Below, piece by piece: positions 1-13,819 of a DNA stretch of 64,000 bases. The stretch lies in NCBI GenBank assembly GCA_027186245.1, contig CP114492.1, forward strand, positions 2,549,501 through 2,613,500. The letters run 5' to 3'. The notes beneath the pieces were generated by a model. It made no database searches. It was not told where the DNA came from and worked only from the letters and a program-made list of their open reading frames with translations. This DNA comes from Coriaria nepalensis. Lineage: Eukaryota; Streptophyta; Magnoliopsida; Cucurbitales; Coriariaceae. The position numbers and the translations under genes were made by a program. How positions within the stretch are numbered: the first letter of the stretch is position 1; each line of letters opens with the position of its first letter.

Positions 1-2269
1 AGGTTTGAGCGGGATAACTACAACGTACATAAGAGAACTTCAAAACCATTTCATCCTCTAAATAATGTATGTATACATCCGAATGATGTTATCAACAAAG
101 ACACAAAAATTACATGGCTGTCTTTTGGGTGAATCTACGTTGGTATGGGTGATCTTTCTCAAAACCAATAACGATTTTATAAAATTTTAATAAATGTTGG
201 AGAGTGACAAAGAAAGAAAAAAGAAAAGAAAAGAGAAAAAAGAAGCAGAAATGCTTGGAATGCCCATCGACCCAATTTGTCTTTCCCTTCTACCCCACAA
301 AACAAAAGCCAGACTCTCTTTCTCTCTCAGCTGTCTCTCATACAAAAACAACTCTGCACGGCAAATGCGACCACCTCTCTCTCTCACTTGTTTTCTTCAC
401 CCTACCGAGACAATCCCCCCCTTTTTTTTTTCTTAAGCCTTCTTTCTTTCTTTCTATCGTTTATCTTTGCTGTTTTGCGGGGCTTTACTAATTATAGATA
501 AATAATTATGTCATTATGTCTTATCATGTTAGTGGATTCCGTGAAATGGATTTCACTAACAGAAGGGTTTTGAAGAAATCTTTAAGTAAATCTTAACTAT
601 AAACTAGAGATCGTTTTCGACATGACCGAGTTACGAGTTAGAGGATTGATTAAACTCGACGGCCAAACAAACATTTGAAAGAAAAAGCTTCTAATTATTC
701 GAAGATATATATGGGATTATGGGGTTTCTGAATTATGAAAACTTTGCAAATCTAAATGACCTTATTGATAAAAGTTGAAACGAAAGGAGCTAACATGGAT
801 TGAATTACAAAGTTGAATTCCATTGGCCGATGTCGACTTTGGTTGATGATTCTAATTTTCATTTAAATAACGTCCCAAAACATGTCGTTTGTGACAACGA
901 ATTATTTTTGATCTCAAACGTTACTGTCAGGATTTTGTCAAGCAGAAACATAATCTAAGGGCACAAAATGTATGATTTTTTCCATTGCTTCAAAGCAAAT
1001 ATATGTGGATTGTTACAAGAAACCCCAACATCCCTAAACAAAATTATAACAAATGTTGTGGTAATGAGATTAATGCGAGCGTATCAAACAAAATTTTTGA
1101 ATTTTTTTTTTCAACTGTAAAAAGAAGAAGACGACCCATTTAAATAACTCCAAATCAAAATCGATTAGTGAAATGAATATTTAACATGAAAGATATCTAA
1201 TCGAACTAATTAAATACAAAATTATGAGTTTGAATCCATGAGAAACGACAATTTTGTGAATCGAAATACTAAAAGCTTTATTGATTATAATGAATGGTAA
1301 GTGATCAACACGAAATGTATTGTGGGGAAATCTATGTGTGTGATATATAGTCAGCTATATATGGAATCAAGTTTGTAAATATATAAAGAACTAAAGAAGG
1401 GAATCAACTTTGTCTATTTGCTTTGATTAGCTAGTGCATGAGCAAATCAAACACCCAAATCTTTTTCAATCTTGAAAATCAATATCATTGCCATTTTTGA
1501 ATGGGTTATAGATAATGACAAGGGATCAAGATTCATTCACGTGTATTTATTTTCTAGATTTTTTTCTTTTTCTTTTAAGACTGATCTTAAGTTGATGAGG
1601 TTGTGTGAAACCAAACCGATTTATGTTTCAATAATAAAGGAGATTGAATCAAACTTAGGCAGAAATGTTTGACTTCTCTTACCTAGGTTTCGTAAAGGCC
1701 AAGTCCTAAGGAATTTGAATTATTCATACATATACTTCAAACTAAACCTTGTGTTATTGTTTTGTTTTGTGTGTTATGAGCTGATGGTTACAATTATCAT
1801 GGAGATTAATTAGACAGCCAACATCATTATTGTCTTTAAATAAGACAGAGATGGATATGAGAGAATATTGCGTTTAAGTTGGAGGTTTTGTTAATTATGT
1901 TTTTGTATTTTTATTTTCAACTATTTTCTGAGCCATCGGATTAAAATCTTGAGATCAAAAGGACCCATCTCTGCCTTATTCGATAGATTAGCATCTCAAA
2001 TTCGTAATTAAATAGTTAATTACATAAATATTTATTCTTCTTATTATTACTTTTAATTATTTTAATTAAATGAAACTCACATTGTGATTTATGATTTCCA
2101 AAAAGTGGCATCAGGTGCACTGTCCTTGGTTAATCCTAATCAGACCCATCATATATATATTCTATTTCTTTTGATTTTTCATTTCTCTCTCCCTCACTCT
2201 TCATTGTTAATCTTCTTACACTTCTAAATTTGAATACATATATCACCATCTTGCTTCCACTCGTACAAT
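1..2269. other. AT-rich intergenic region with polypurine and polypyrimidine tracts
   Basis: No gene is recognised on either strand. A purine-rich stretch lies at about 196-250. It is followed by a long pyrimidine-rich stretch at about 310-460 that looks like a plant 5' leader, but no coding exon follows it. At 2148-2160 there is a TATA-like run followed by a pyrimidine-rich stretch (2160-2225), again promoter-like, and it is interrupted at 2270 by a hAT element. Short open frames here are low-complexity translations of these tracts. Confidence 0.5.
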
Positions 2270-5200
2270 TAGGACTGCATACGGTTTGGCTTTCCCGGTT
2301 TCAAATCGGTTTAAAAAATGATCAGACTAAACCTGCTTCGGTTTCTGATGATATAGAAACAAAATCGAGTGAATAATGAAATTGACCCGACCCAAAACAG
2401 TTGAGTCAGGTTGGTTTATACAATTTTTATTTATTTATTTTTAATTATATAATATTGCAACGCTAATACTAGTTCGCTACTTATTATTTTATATTTTAAT
2501 TTACATGTATAATAGCATACTACACTTATTTATGGTTTATCAAATCGCATGTGTCTTCCACACCGTCCATTACTTTTTTGATCAATAAAGATATTGTATT
2601 AATCGAAATGTAAAAGATAACAAATTAGGTCCCAATGAAAAAACCCCTTCTAGCCAAGGCCCAGGAAAAATCGGGTCTTATCTACAATACAAGATATTTC
2701 GCTTCAACAAAGAAATCGAGCAAACAAAACAAAATAAAAGCAAATATAATCCAAAGAAACCTAATGATTCTCTCTCCATACTTGACCTCACCACCATCAT
2801 ATCTAATCTCTAAATGAGAAATTCATACCTTACAAAACTTTGAAAAAGAAAATTAAATCAAACGTACAATCAAGTAAGATAAAATAATTAATATTGATCA
2901 ACAACTTATTTGTAGAAGTTGTTGCATTAGCATTGGATGAAGTCAATCCACTTTTTTCAACTTACTTTCAATATATAGTATAAAAAGACATATCAAATTA
3001 TCGATAAATAGAAACTTCAAATTTTCAAAAGCATAGAAAAAAAAAATTATACATATATCAAGCCTTTCTAAATTTTCAATATTTTTCATTAAGGCATTCG
3101 TCAATAAGGTTGGTTGACTCGAGTGATCTAAACCAATTTTAAGTACATACAAGTGCCTTCACGGTTTTTGGAGCTAAACTACTTCTAAAAGAATCCAAAA
3201 TATGACCTCCTGTACTAAATGTTGACTCAGAGGCAATAGTAAAAACATGCACTGCTAGTACATTTCGTGCTATGTATGATAAAATACAAAATCAATTAGC
3301 ATTTTCTCTCCACCATGAAAAGCACATTTGTATTATCTTTTTCCTCATCCACCTTCAAGTATATCTTTAACTCAGATCTACATTCTATTGTAGATTTTTA
3401 TCTTTTTGAACTTTTTCAATCAGACAAGAAAAAGTCATCAAGATCACGAGAAATTTCTACTTTATTTACATCATTTAGCTCCCATTTCTATGATGATGGA
3501 TTTGACCCTCTCTTGAATACTCTTCATACAACATTTCTAATAATGATTTCACTATACCACTGACTTCATCTGTCACTTTCTCACCATAAAGTTTATTAAA
3601 ACAATAATTGAAGTAGCCTAACTTATAACGGGGATGAAGCACAATGGTAGTGTATAAAATATAATTCACTTTTGAGTTCAAACTCCAATATTTCTCAAAC
3701 TTTTTCAGCATATTAACAACCATGCCACCAAGAAGCAGATCACCATGTGCACACATATCCTTTAAATTCTTTTGCAATGATATAATTTCACGAAGATACA
3801 CATGTGACGTGACATTCAATGAGGCAGAAATTTTAAGGTTATAAGATAAAATCTTTCTAGAAATGTATCATATATTAATGTATTTTCCCAATCATCAAAC
3901 TCATGAGGTCCTAATTTTCATCTTTAAAGTATATGACATATGATGATTCATCGTCCCTCATTCTATTGAATGCTTTACGATACTTGAGGGCAGAGCTTAA
4001 CATAAAAAATGCCGAATTCCGTCGAGTAGGATCATCTAAAGCAAGTGAACCCACATTAATTTTTTTTTCCTTTTCAACATATTTCTTAAACTTATCTAAC
4101 CATTTAGAAGATGATCTTACATATATGATTGCATTTCTAATTATACCTAGAGAATCATCTACCTCTTTCAATCCATCTGAGATGATCAGATTCACAATAT
4201 GTGTGCACAACAACGCATGTCTCCATTATGCACACAACCTTCCCAACCTTTAAATTTTCTCTTAAAAAAGCTATAACATTATTATTTGAGATAGCATTAT
4301 CAACTATTATGGTAAACATCTTTTCAATGCCCCAATCATTCAAGCAATCTTCTACTTTTCTCCCAATTGTTAATCCTTTGTGGTTAAGAGCTCGGCAGAA
4401 GTTAATAATTTTCTTATTAAGCTTTCACTTATCATCTATATAATATATAGTCAAACACATATAATTGATATTTTGCAGAAAAGTCCATATATCAGTGGTT
4501 AAGCATAGTCTTTGTGAGTTCCTACCAAAATAAGAGTAGAGAGATTCTTTCTCATCCAAGTACAACTCAGTTACGTTCCTAGCTTCAGTCAATAGAGAGG
4601 GAACATCAAACCTATTTTGTACAACTGCCATAAACTGCCAAAATCCCCCATCCTCCATAAACCTAAAAGGTAATTTATCAAGTATGATCATCTTGGCAAG
4701 AGCTTTTCTACTATTTTCTTTGTTGAATGACCAAAATGAAAGGTTACTAAAAGATTGAGAACTCACTCCTTTTTTCTTCTTAAACATCTTACAGGATTTA
4801 TTTAAGTGTTGGCCTATAGAACTTATACTTATTATGACAGTATCATATGAAAGAATAATGATTGCAATAAAATTTATGAAAATAAAGAAAAATACCCATC
4901 TTCTAACTGGGATATGCCATATATAATGTAGATATATACCTCTCAGCTTTCTAGACATATCAGGTTAAGTGGAACCAACAAAATCAATTCACGATTGGCC
5001 ATAAAGTCGACACAACATTTAGCAAAAATATTAAACCCAAAAACTAAGCTTCAAAGTATAAGGATCACACAACAACATGATCTATACCAAGAAAAATGCA
5101 GTGGTACAACTATATCCAAGCAAAATCATACCATTCCAATCTTTGTCTTCCCACTACTCCGTGATCTTAAACAACACGTCAAGAAAAGAAGAATAAGTAA

Positions 5201-5564
5201 AAAAGGGTAAGAGGTCATTACAAATTATGTTGAATCATGAAAATAATAATCATGATCTTACTCTGCACTGCGGAGGTACTTCAGTGGCTGTAGCTTTGAT
5301 GGGTTGAAAGCCCCAGGTTCCAGATGCTCTGATAAGAAATTTAAGAATAAATAGATCCAATCAGCGGAATCAAACTCAAAATCAGTAAACCATCTACACA
5401 AGTGTATATCTGTGACTGTGAGTCAAGTACAGAAATGCAAGCTCACAAATAAGTTTGTATGCAAGCTCACAAGTGTATATTATACACAAGTACATCAGTG
5501 TGGTGAAATTTGATTTTAATTTTCTCGAGTCGGGTCGGTTTCTCGGTTATTTTGAGCACTCCTA
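2270..5564 (-). mobile_element. hAT-superfamily DNA transposon, degenerate
   Basis: The left end begins TAGGACTGCATACGG. The right end, read on the minus strand, begins TAGGAGTGCTCAAA, so the two form short imperfect terminal inverted repeats. Subterminal GGTTT/CGGTT-rich sequence is typical of plant hAT elements. The flanking 8-mers, cgtacaat (2262-2269) and tattcaat (5565-5572), match at 5 of 8 positions, which fits an old 8-bp target duplication but is not decisive. The element is about 3.3 kb and encloses a decayed transposase on the minus strand. Exact ends are inferred from the termini. Confidence 0.65.
3140..4960 (-). pseudogene. hAT transposase (RICESLEEPER/Daysleeper type), decayed
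   Basis: Broken minus-strand frames in order match plant hAT transposases. Positions 4425-4790 carry the catalytic-core start, with LTTDIW followed by NINYMCLTIYYID. Positions 4155-4343 continue with the NDWGIEKMFTIIVDNA region. Positions 3911-4213 carry a segment ending in SALKYRKAFNRM. Positions 3475-3819 carry a DUF4413-like segment including LHPRYKLGYFNYCF. Positions 3150-3290 carry the C-terminal hATC dimerisation domain, including ASESTFSTGGHILDSFRSSL. Several frameshifts and stops separate these pieces. The N-terminal BED zinc finger was not found. Family membership is secure from the hATC motif. The gene is not functional as read. Confidence 0.85.
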
Positions 5565-8112
5565 TATTCAATCTACCTTTTATAATATTATACATTTTCG
5601 TACCCCATTCAATAATTCCATCTTTCTGAAATTATATCTCTCATAAATTTGTGTACGAGACATTCTAATGTATACCTGAATTACTAGAATTTCTTTATGC
5701 AACTCACTAATTATTTTGTCGTATATAACACATCCAAACATCAAACTTAATAATTTTGATGGTTAAACCTAAATGCACCTACAGAATATTTGTGACGTTA
5801 TTATGAATTTTGATTTTGGGGACATAAAATAACAACATCTTGATTTTGCTCTTACTTAGATTGTATGAATTAGGTATTTTCTTCATGACCTAAATGCACC
5901 TACTTAGATTGTATGTAACTTATATTTTGTTCTATGTAAGTGAAACAACAATATCTATGAAAAAGTGGTGAAATGATGATTGGAGCACTACAAATTATGG
6001 CCAATAACGCTAAACCTAATTACAATTGATTATAATCACCTCTCTTCCTAATACACTTTTTCCATTTTTTCTTTCATGGACATAAGATATATTAGTTAAA
6101 CAACTATACAATTATTTAGTGGGCACTTAATTAGTGTATTACTTACCTACAACAATCCCACTAATTGGAATCATAAAATTATAACCATCTTCGAATTTGC
6201 TCTTGCCATTTTGTTTTCGGTGGATAAGCATAAAATCCAATTTAATTATTTTGTTTTTTGGAAAATTAAAAAAAAAAAAGTTTAATTACGCAATTTAATG
6301 GATTGGAAAAGAAATGAACCAAAAAAAAAAAAAGAAAAAAAAATTATTTTATTCGATTATAACAGTAAACGACTCACAAGTGAATAGTACTAGAGATAAT
6401 AAATTGATGGTAATGTCAGAGAAAATCAAGTTGGTAAAAAGAAGTAGGTTGTGCTATTGTTTATGATCAGCCTGTGATTGTGTTTTGTCATTTAGATGGG
6501 ATGGCGATCATAATTGATGTCAGTTGCTATCTCTGCCTGCAAGCAATATTGCAAGTCACAAGAAGAGGCAGCTGAAATCTGAGTTGTGGGTGTGAAAATT
6601 GGTGAATGTTGATGGGTCGTTGTATTGGCTCAAAACGAATCCAACTGCCCTCTGATCTATATCCTCTTTTAACTCTGAAAACCACACACCCTCTTTTAAC
6701 CTATTATTCCTTCCTCGTGGATTCAAACATAGTCTTGGCTCCATCTTATCATCAACTCTCATCCCATCATATTATGACCAAACCAAATTGGATTTATTTT
6801 CTTTTATAGAAATCGCTAAAATGGGTTTGGAGTTCAAATCTTATTATACATCTAAGAAATCAACACTGCCATGCAACCTTATTGATCAATAACATTGTTA
6901 GTATTAAATTTATAATTTTAAAATTTAAATTAACTAATAATAATAAAAAGTGAAAATTAAAAATCATTTCATTAAATAATAATAAATTCATAATTTTCTA
7001 GCGATCGATTTGGATTTTGACCGGGTGAATCGGGTGGCTAGTTTTCTATATCTTATATAATCTTATTCTAATTTCAATTTAAACATACCCAAATAAAGTT
7101 GTATGAAAAATCCAAAACACTCTATCTAAAATCTACAAAACGTTTTTCAAATCACACCCTTGGAATCAAATTATCAAAAGGAATTTTGCTACCCTTCGCC
7201 TTTTATGATCTAGGAAATTGATTTAAAGCTTCAACCCTTGCGATTTCTTACCTTAGCATTCAAAACTTTTGATATGTTTTTCAAACTTACTACTTTCCGT
7301 TTTCTTACTTTTACTTTCATCAATTTCAAACTTCAATAATGACAAGCTAGAAGCTAGGCTTTTGGATTTGAACTAAACTCCAGTTTCCACTACATATATA
7401 CCTAACAGTCTACACTTCTTTATACTTCACCGTGAGAAAACAAACAAAGGGAATGGAACCTAAACCTCAATCTTACACCCAACCTCTGTTGTCGGAAAAC
7501 AAAAGAAAATAAAAGAAAATTTAATGAATTCTGATCACGTGATTGAAAAAGAAAGTGACCTTGAGTTGGAAATTATGGTAGCTATGAGTGCAAATTCAAA
7601 GGTATTTAAACAAGGCAGATCAGGAGTCTTCATTTTTTCTTAACTCATAATTAAAGCAAAGATCGAGATCTTACTACGTGGGCTGGCCATTTGAGCCTCC
7701 AACCTCTTTTTAGCCCAAATGCAAATGTGTATTTAGTCCAGAGTTATCCATAGATTCAAAATCCCGTAAATGAATTTACTGTAATATTAATAAATATTAA
7801 TTAGTAAAAGTTGGTTTCGATTGGGTAGGTAATTAAACGCTAGTTTGAAGCAAAGATTTAGTTGGATTTAAAACACATGTATTTGGGACCGCAAAATCTT
7901 ATATAGATTCTAGTTATATAGATCAAATTCTAACTTCAACTATAATACCAAAATGTGAAGCATATAACATAATTGTTAATTTAGATCAGGACCAGCTCAT
8001 TGTTAGAGGCCTCTAAATAACGCTTTCCATATCTTCTTAGTCACATGTAGTGCACATGATGTGTTCCATTTCATTTGTCTACTTCATAATTTGCTTAGGA
8101 AGATGTCGTAAA
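5565..8112. other. Intergenic region, AT-rich, no gene recognised
   Basis: The stretch is low-GC with poly-A runs near 6270-6345 and no convincing coding sequence. The only gene-like signal is a TATA-like sequence near 7390 followed by a 19-codon open frame at 7453, listed separately. G-box-like CACGTG occurs near 7536. Confidence 0.5.
7453..7512 (+). other. Orphan 19-codon open frame behind a TATA-like box
   Basis: A TATA-like sequence (7389-7398) is followed about 60 bases later by an ATG in good plant context (aaaggga before the ATG, G after it). The frame encodes MEPKPQSYTQPLLSENKRK and then stops. The QPLL stretch resembles the N-terminal dileucine signals of vacuolar or endosomal membrane proteins. 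It may therefore be the surviving first codons of a lost or truncated gene. No downstream exon continuing it was recognised. This is a weak call; chance is possible. Confidence 0.2.
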
Positions 8113-8512
8113 TGTAAGCCTAAATTCAAGAATACAATCAAGATCCTTTCATGCCAAACAATCAAGAATTATAATCGGGAAGCATGCCTAAATCCATTAA
8201 GATGAATAGCAATGGATTTCGTAATCTTTCACAATCAATTCATGTTTCACTATGAGTTTTCTCTCTGGATGGAGAAGAAGAAAATATCGTACCATGCAAC
8301 TGTGAATTAATTTGGGGATCATAACCTTAATTTTCCTTTATATACTAAGTCAATAGTACCATATAAATCCTAATTGGGCTAGTGTTAAGTTTATATGCAT
8401 TACAAAATTGATACCAATAATATATGTAAATATCCTATTATAATTATAATTATTTTATAATAAATAAGCCCATAAATAAATTAGCGGATACCAATATTAT
8501 TTTTTGAAAACA
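8113..8512 (-). repeat. 3' LTR of the copia element
   Basis: This is a direct repeat of 13820-14230. It shares blocks such as catgccaaacaatcaagaat, a shared taattgggctagt block and cataaataaattag. It lies downstream of the RNase H end of pol on the minus strand, so it is the 3' LTR. The inner boundary is approximate because the copies diverge there. Confidence 0.8.
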
Positions 8513-9309
8513 ATTATATTACATAATCTTGAGTATGTACTGAAAGACTATTAACTTGATACATCTTTTTAGTTATAACATAGTCCATCTTACTATATTA
8601 ACATGAGATCAAAATGGCTTTCATCACACTTATATTCATGACTAAATCCATCAATGGTCACCACATTAATATATTCAATAACATAGATCAAGTATGGATG
8701 TGTAGCATGAAAATATTGAGCAATGTAATTCAAGATGTTTATTTCCAACTAGTTCTACTTTATTCATTAGTGAGATCAATTTTAGTCTTTCTATTCTCAA
8801 TGCTAAACCACATATAGAAAGAAAACATTTAGAGTAAAAAATAAGTGATCATTTTTATTCTGCATAAAATAACCATAAATGTGTGTCTAAACAAAAGAAC
8901 ATTCACAGTAATACAAACTCTCACTAAACTAGCATATCATTAAATGAGACAACTCCCATATGAACAATATGCCCATGAAACACCTTAGGCGGTAAACCCT
9001 TAGTAAGTGGATCTGCAATCATAGAGTTTGTTCCTATATGTTTTACAAATACTTGACCACTCTAAACTCTTTCTTTAACAAAGAAACTTGATGTCTATGT
9101 GCTTCGACTTCGTAGAGCTTCTAATGTTGTTGGAATGTAGCACGACAAATTTATTGTCACAATATAACTTTAATGGTCTTTCAACACCATTCACAACACG
9201 TAGCCGCCTAGTGACAAAGTTTCGGAACCATATCCCATGATTTGATGCTTCCTAACATGCTATGAACTCAGCTGTTATAGTAGAAGGAGATATGAGTGTC
9301 TGTTTGACA

Positions 9310-12300
9310 CTTTTCTAGGAAATAGCACCCCCAGCCAATAGGTAAATATAGCGTGAAGTGGATCTCTTACTATCTTGGCATTTAGCAAAATCAAAATCAA
9401 AATACCCAATGATCTCTAACTGATCTAACTTCTTATAGGTGAGCATGTAATATTTTGTTCTCTTTAAATACCACAGAATAGGTGAGCATGCTATTAATGC
9501 TAAATCCGGATGCATACATACTTATGGATACATAAAACTCCTTACAACCGACGCATAAGGAATCTTTTGCATCTCTTCCTTTTCAATCTCATTGAATAAA
9601 CTTATCTCCCTTAGAGATTAGAGTATCTCTCAGATGATATTTTTCATGCCAAATCTAGCAAGAACCTTTTCGATATAGCTCTTTTGTGATAACCCAATGA
9701 TACCTCAAGAACAAACTCGATGTATCTGTATTCCTAATACAAAATAGGCATCCCAAAGATCTTTCATCTGAAAGTTTTTAGTGAGAAATCTTTTGGTTTA
9801 GTGCAATAAGCCTATATCATTGCTAGCAAGTAATATGTCATCGATATATAACATCAGGGAGATAAATTTACTCTCACTGAACTTATGGTATACATAATCA
9901 TCAACCATATTTACCTCAAAACCATAGGAGCTAATAATTTGGTGAAACTTATGATACCATTGACGGGAAGCCTGTTTGAGACCATAGATGGATTTCTTTA
10001 ATTTGCAAACTATATATATTGTCTCATCAATGTCTCCATTGAGAAATGCAGTCTTTACATCCATCTGATGTAGTTTCGAATCAAAATGAGCCATAAGTGC
10101 TATTATGATTATGAAAGAGTCTTTTGATGAAACCATAAAGAAAGTCATTTATAATCAATGCCTTCTTTCTAAGTGAAACCCTAAGTAACTAGACAAGCTT
10201 TATATTTCTTGATGTTACCTTTTGAATCCCTCTTGGTCTTAATATCCATTTGCAACCAATGAGATTCATACCTTTAGGTAACTCAACAAGATCCCAAACA
10301 TCATTAGCTTTCATGGATTCATCTCATCATTCATGGCATCAATCCACTTTTGAGAATTAGAACTTTATTTAACTTGATAAAAGTTGATTGGATCATCTTT
10401 CATTATTCTTATGTCAAACTCATGTTCTTGGAAAAGGATAATGTAATCATCTGGAATCGCACTTTTCCTTTCTCTAGTGGATCTCCTTAATGGCATTTGC
10501 CCTTGAGGTTGTTAAGTTTGCTCTTGAGGAGCAATTACTTCATTCTGAACGAGGAGTTCCTCAATATTGTCTTGATTAACCGGAGTTTTGTCTTGAACAA
10601 TGTCAAGAATTGGATCTTGATTAATGTTAATAGCAATATTTAGAAGAGAAACAAGTTCCTCTTCAAAGACAACATCCTCAAGGAATCTCGCATTTCCCAT
10701 CTAAGAAAATGTCCTAGTTGAGGGTTTATTAAACTTATAACCCTTTAACCTTCAACGTACCCTAAAAATAGCAGCTAGTAGTTATTGAGTCCAGATTCTT
10801 TTCATTTATATTGCCTTACCTCAACTGGGCAACCCGAAATGTGTAAATACCTTACACTTGGCCTTTTGCCAGTCCACAGTTCATAAGAGGTTTTACCTAC
10901 CAATTTGCTTGGTACCCTGTTTAGGATATATGCTGCAATCTTTAGCGCTTCTTCCAGAGTGAAACTAGTAAGTAAGATGACTAATCATACTTCTCACCAT
11001 ATCCTCAAGCGTTGTACTTCGTCTCTCAACAATACCATTCATGCTAGTTTTCCTGGCATAGTGTATTGAGGGAAAATGTCGCACTCCTCTAGGAATTTTG
11101 CAAAGAGACCTAGATGTTGTTCACCTGCTCTATCATATCTATCGTAGTATTCACCACACAGTCAAATTTTACGGCCTTAATTTTTTTACCTAGTTGATTT
11201 TCAATTTCAGCTTTGAAAGCCTTAAACACATCTAGAGATTATGACTTCTCATTAATCAAATATAAGTATCCATAACGAGAGTAATTTTCTATGAATGTAA
11301 TGAAATATTGTTGGCCATTCTAAGAAGCCATAGGGAACGGTCCACAAATATCAATATGAATAAGTTCTAAATGCCAAAACTCCTATTGGCACCTAATTTC
11401 TTTGTGTTTGTCTGATTCTCCTTTATACAATCAGCACAAACTTTGAAATCTATTAAATCAAGGAATCAAGAATTCCATCAGGCACAAGTCTCCCAATTCT
11501 GTGTTTAGAGATATGTTCTAAACATTTATCACTCAATATTGCGGAATCCTCATTAGTTAATTTATGTTTTGTACCATGTGTACTAGTTTGTAATGTTTCA
11601 TTAAATGAGGCAATGGTATCAAACATATATAAATTATCAATCAAAGAACCAGTCGCAACAATATTTGAATCTCGAAAAAGACGTAAATTTCTTATTTCTA
11701 AATGAACAAAAGTAACCAAATTTGTCCAAAGCTAAAGTGGAAATTAAATTCCTTCTAAATGATGGTATTACATATGTCTAATCGAAATCCACAAAATGGC
11801 ATGTCTTTAACGAAAACCTAAATGTCCATATAGCCTCCACTGCAACCGTTTTGTCATCACCTACATAGATGAATCTTTTAGCATTAACTGGTTGCAGACT
11901 CTGCAAGCAATTTTGTATAGACTCACTGATGTGAGTAGTAACATTAGAATCTACCCACCAAGTATGAAGTGGTACAAAAGCTAAATTAATTTCATAACAA
12001 CTAATAAAGTGAGAAGTGAACATTCTTTACATGCCCATTTGTGTATTTAGGACACTCTTTCATCATAAAAAACAAGTAAACTCCTCATCCTGTTTCTTTT
12101 GAGATTTCTTTAATGGTGACCTAACTGCAGCTTTTTAGCCTTTGTCCCTTTTCTATTTCTTGTCCTTAGAGGTGGTTGCCAGATGAGCACTTTCAGTCTT
12201 TTCTCGATTAATCTTCTCTTCCTCTTTCACATAGTGGGATATGAGCTCATTAAGAGTCTATTTTTCCTTTTGAATATCGTAACCCACCTTAAATTGACCA

Positions 12301-12780
12301 TATTATGTAGGAAGAGAAATCAAAACTAAATACACGAGCAGATGATTAGACATTCTAACTTTAGTGCCTTTAGTTTTGAAGCGATATTAAACATCTCTAT
12401 AATGTACTCCCTTATATTCCATTTTCCTTTATACCTCATTGAAACAAGACTAACTAGAAGATCTCTTGTTTCAGCGTTTTCATTCTTAACAAAACGCTTT
12501 TGAATGTTTTCAAGGAATGTTGTGGAATTATTCCCATCGGACATAGAACCCTTGAGGGTTTCCGGAATGGAATGTTTCATGATCAATTTACACGTGATTA
12601 GAACAGTCCCATTTTCTCCAAGTCCTTTTTATCCTTAGAGGACCTTGTATCAGTGAGAGCAGGAGGCCATTTTCACCGAGGCGCAAGGTCAAGATCTATG
12701 CAACCGAGAACAATCATAACCTTCTCTTTCTAATTCTTAAAATTTTTCCTGTTAAGCACATGAATTGAGTTAATATTGGC
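9310..12780 (-). pseudogene. copia gag-pol polyprotein, decayed
   Basis: Minus-strand fragments appear in Ty1/copia order. Gag (UBN2-type) lies at about 12326-12780, including a block similar to VSMRYKGKWNIREYI. The protease region is at 11778-12023; its active site reads WWVDSNVTTHIS, so the usual D-S/T-G glycine is replaced by asparagine. The pre-integrase segment is at 11453-11719 and integrase remnants are at about 10880-11400. Reverse transcriptase is at 9798-10148, with MDVKTAFLNG and the catalytic YIDDILLA box. RNase H remnants are at 9315-9515, ending SKRSTSRYIYLLAGGAIS. Many stops and frameshifts rule out a working polyprotein. Confidence 0.9.
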
Positions 12781-13502
12781 ATATATCATAGATGTAGAAG
12801 CATAAACTGAATCCAAAACGAAAAAATCAAATAAAACAAATTCACAATTAATTTCCATGTCATAACATATAAAAAGAACAAATATATATATACATGACAA
12901 GACAAAACAAAATCAAATAATGGCGGGCCTTGTAACAAGATACCTAGTACAACATTAACGTCCAGTCTTTGGATAAAAATATCAACTTGCAGGCAGTACT
13001 CTCACGCTATAATCAAATATTGAGAATAAATTTTGTCAAACAATAAGCTATTTTTTGGATTGACTTATTATTCACATAGAAATTTGATAATCGTCACATA
13101 TTTATCGCCACAGGTATGTTTGTTACTTAGCCAAACAACAACCATCATTTGGGTCGGTTATTATCTGCATAAACAACAAACAAACACATCTAAATATTTC
13201 AAAATGAGTAAATCTACACAATGTATGTTACTTTAGCAACATATTGCTTCAATAAACACATTCTGAAATATCATACAAAACTTGAAAAAAGAAAAGAATA
13301 TCATATCTCAGATTTTCTTAATGATTCATGCAAAACTTAATGATAAAAAAAATTGAATTTAATACATGTTTTTCAAATTTCTACCCTAAATTCATATAGG
13401 TAGAATCAACGATTCTAAGACGAGTATATGAAATTCGAGGAACAAAATCATAACTTTAATTTGCATGTAAACAAACCATGAAATTGAATTCACGTAAAAA
13501 AA

Positions 13503-13600
13503 CTCATGAAACCAAATAGATTCATGAAACCAAATAGATTCATGAAACCAAATAGATTCATGAAACCATGAAACCATGAAACCAAACAGATTCATGCAAG
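13503..13600. repeat. 18-bp minisatellite in the copia leader region
   Basis: About four to five head-to-tail copies of an 18-base unit (attcatgaaaccaaatag), with degenerate and shortened copies at the right side. It lies between the primer-binding site and gag of the copia element. On the minus strand it reads as a repeated WFHESI frame, but there is no reason to think it is translated. Confidence 0.85.
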
Positions 13601-13803
13601 AAAAAAAAATCATGAAATTGAAGAAACTGAAATCAATATGCCATTACTACACAATTTATTAGCCTAAAAGAGGAGTGATAAAAATAACTTGACTTAATCG
13701 AAGAATGGCGAACTGAATTTTACATATCCATCATCTATGCAACAGAATTCAAAGGCTCGATTAAGCAACGATATGAATGAATTTCCTAATATATGACATT
13801 AAA

Positions 13804-13818
13804 GGTGCTCTAATACCA
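13804..13818 (-). other. tRNA primer-binding site of the copia element
   Basis: On the minus strand this reads TGGTATTAGAGCACC. It is one base from the end of the 5' LTR and matches the TGGTATCAGAGC-type site used by plant copia elements for initiator tRNA-Met, with one substitution. It fixes the orientation of the element. Confidence 0.85.
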
Positions 13819-13819
13819 T

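Noticed and set aside
194..501. Overlapping open frames in three frames near the left edge
   Set aside because: They translate polypurine and polypyrimidine tracts, overlap on both strands, and show no domain.
13392..13613. 73-codon frame with repeated WFHESI
   Set aside because: It is a translation of the 18-bp minisatellite in the copia leader.
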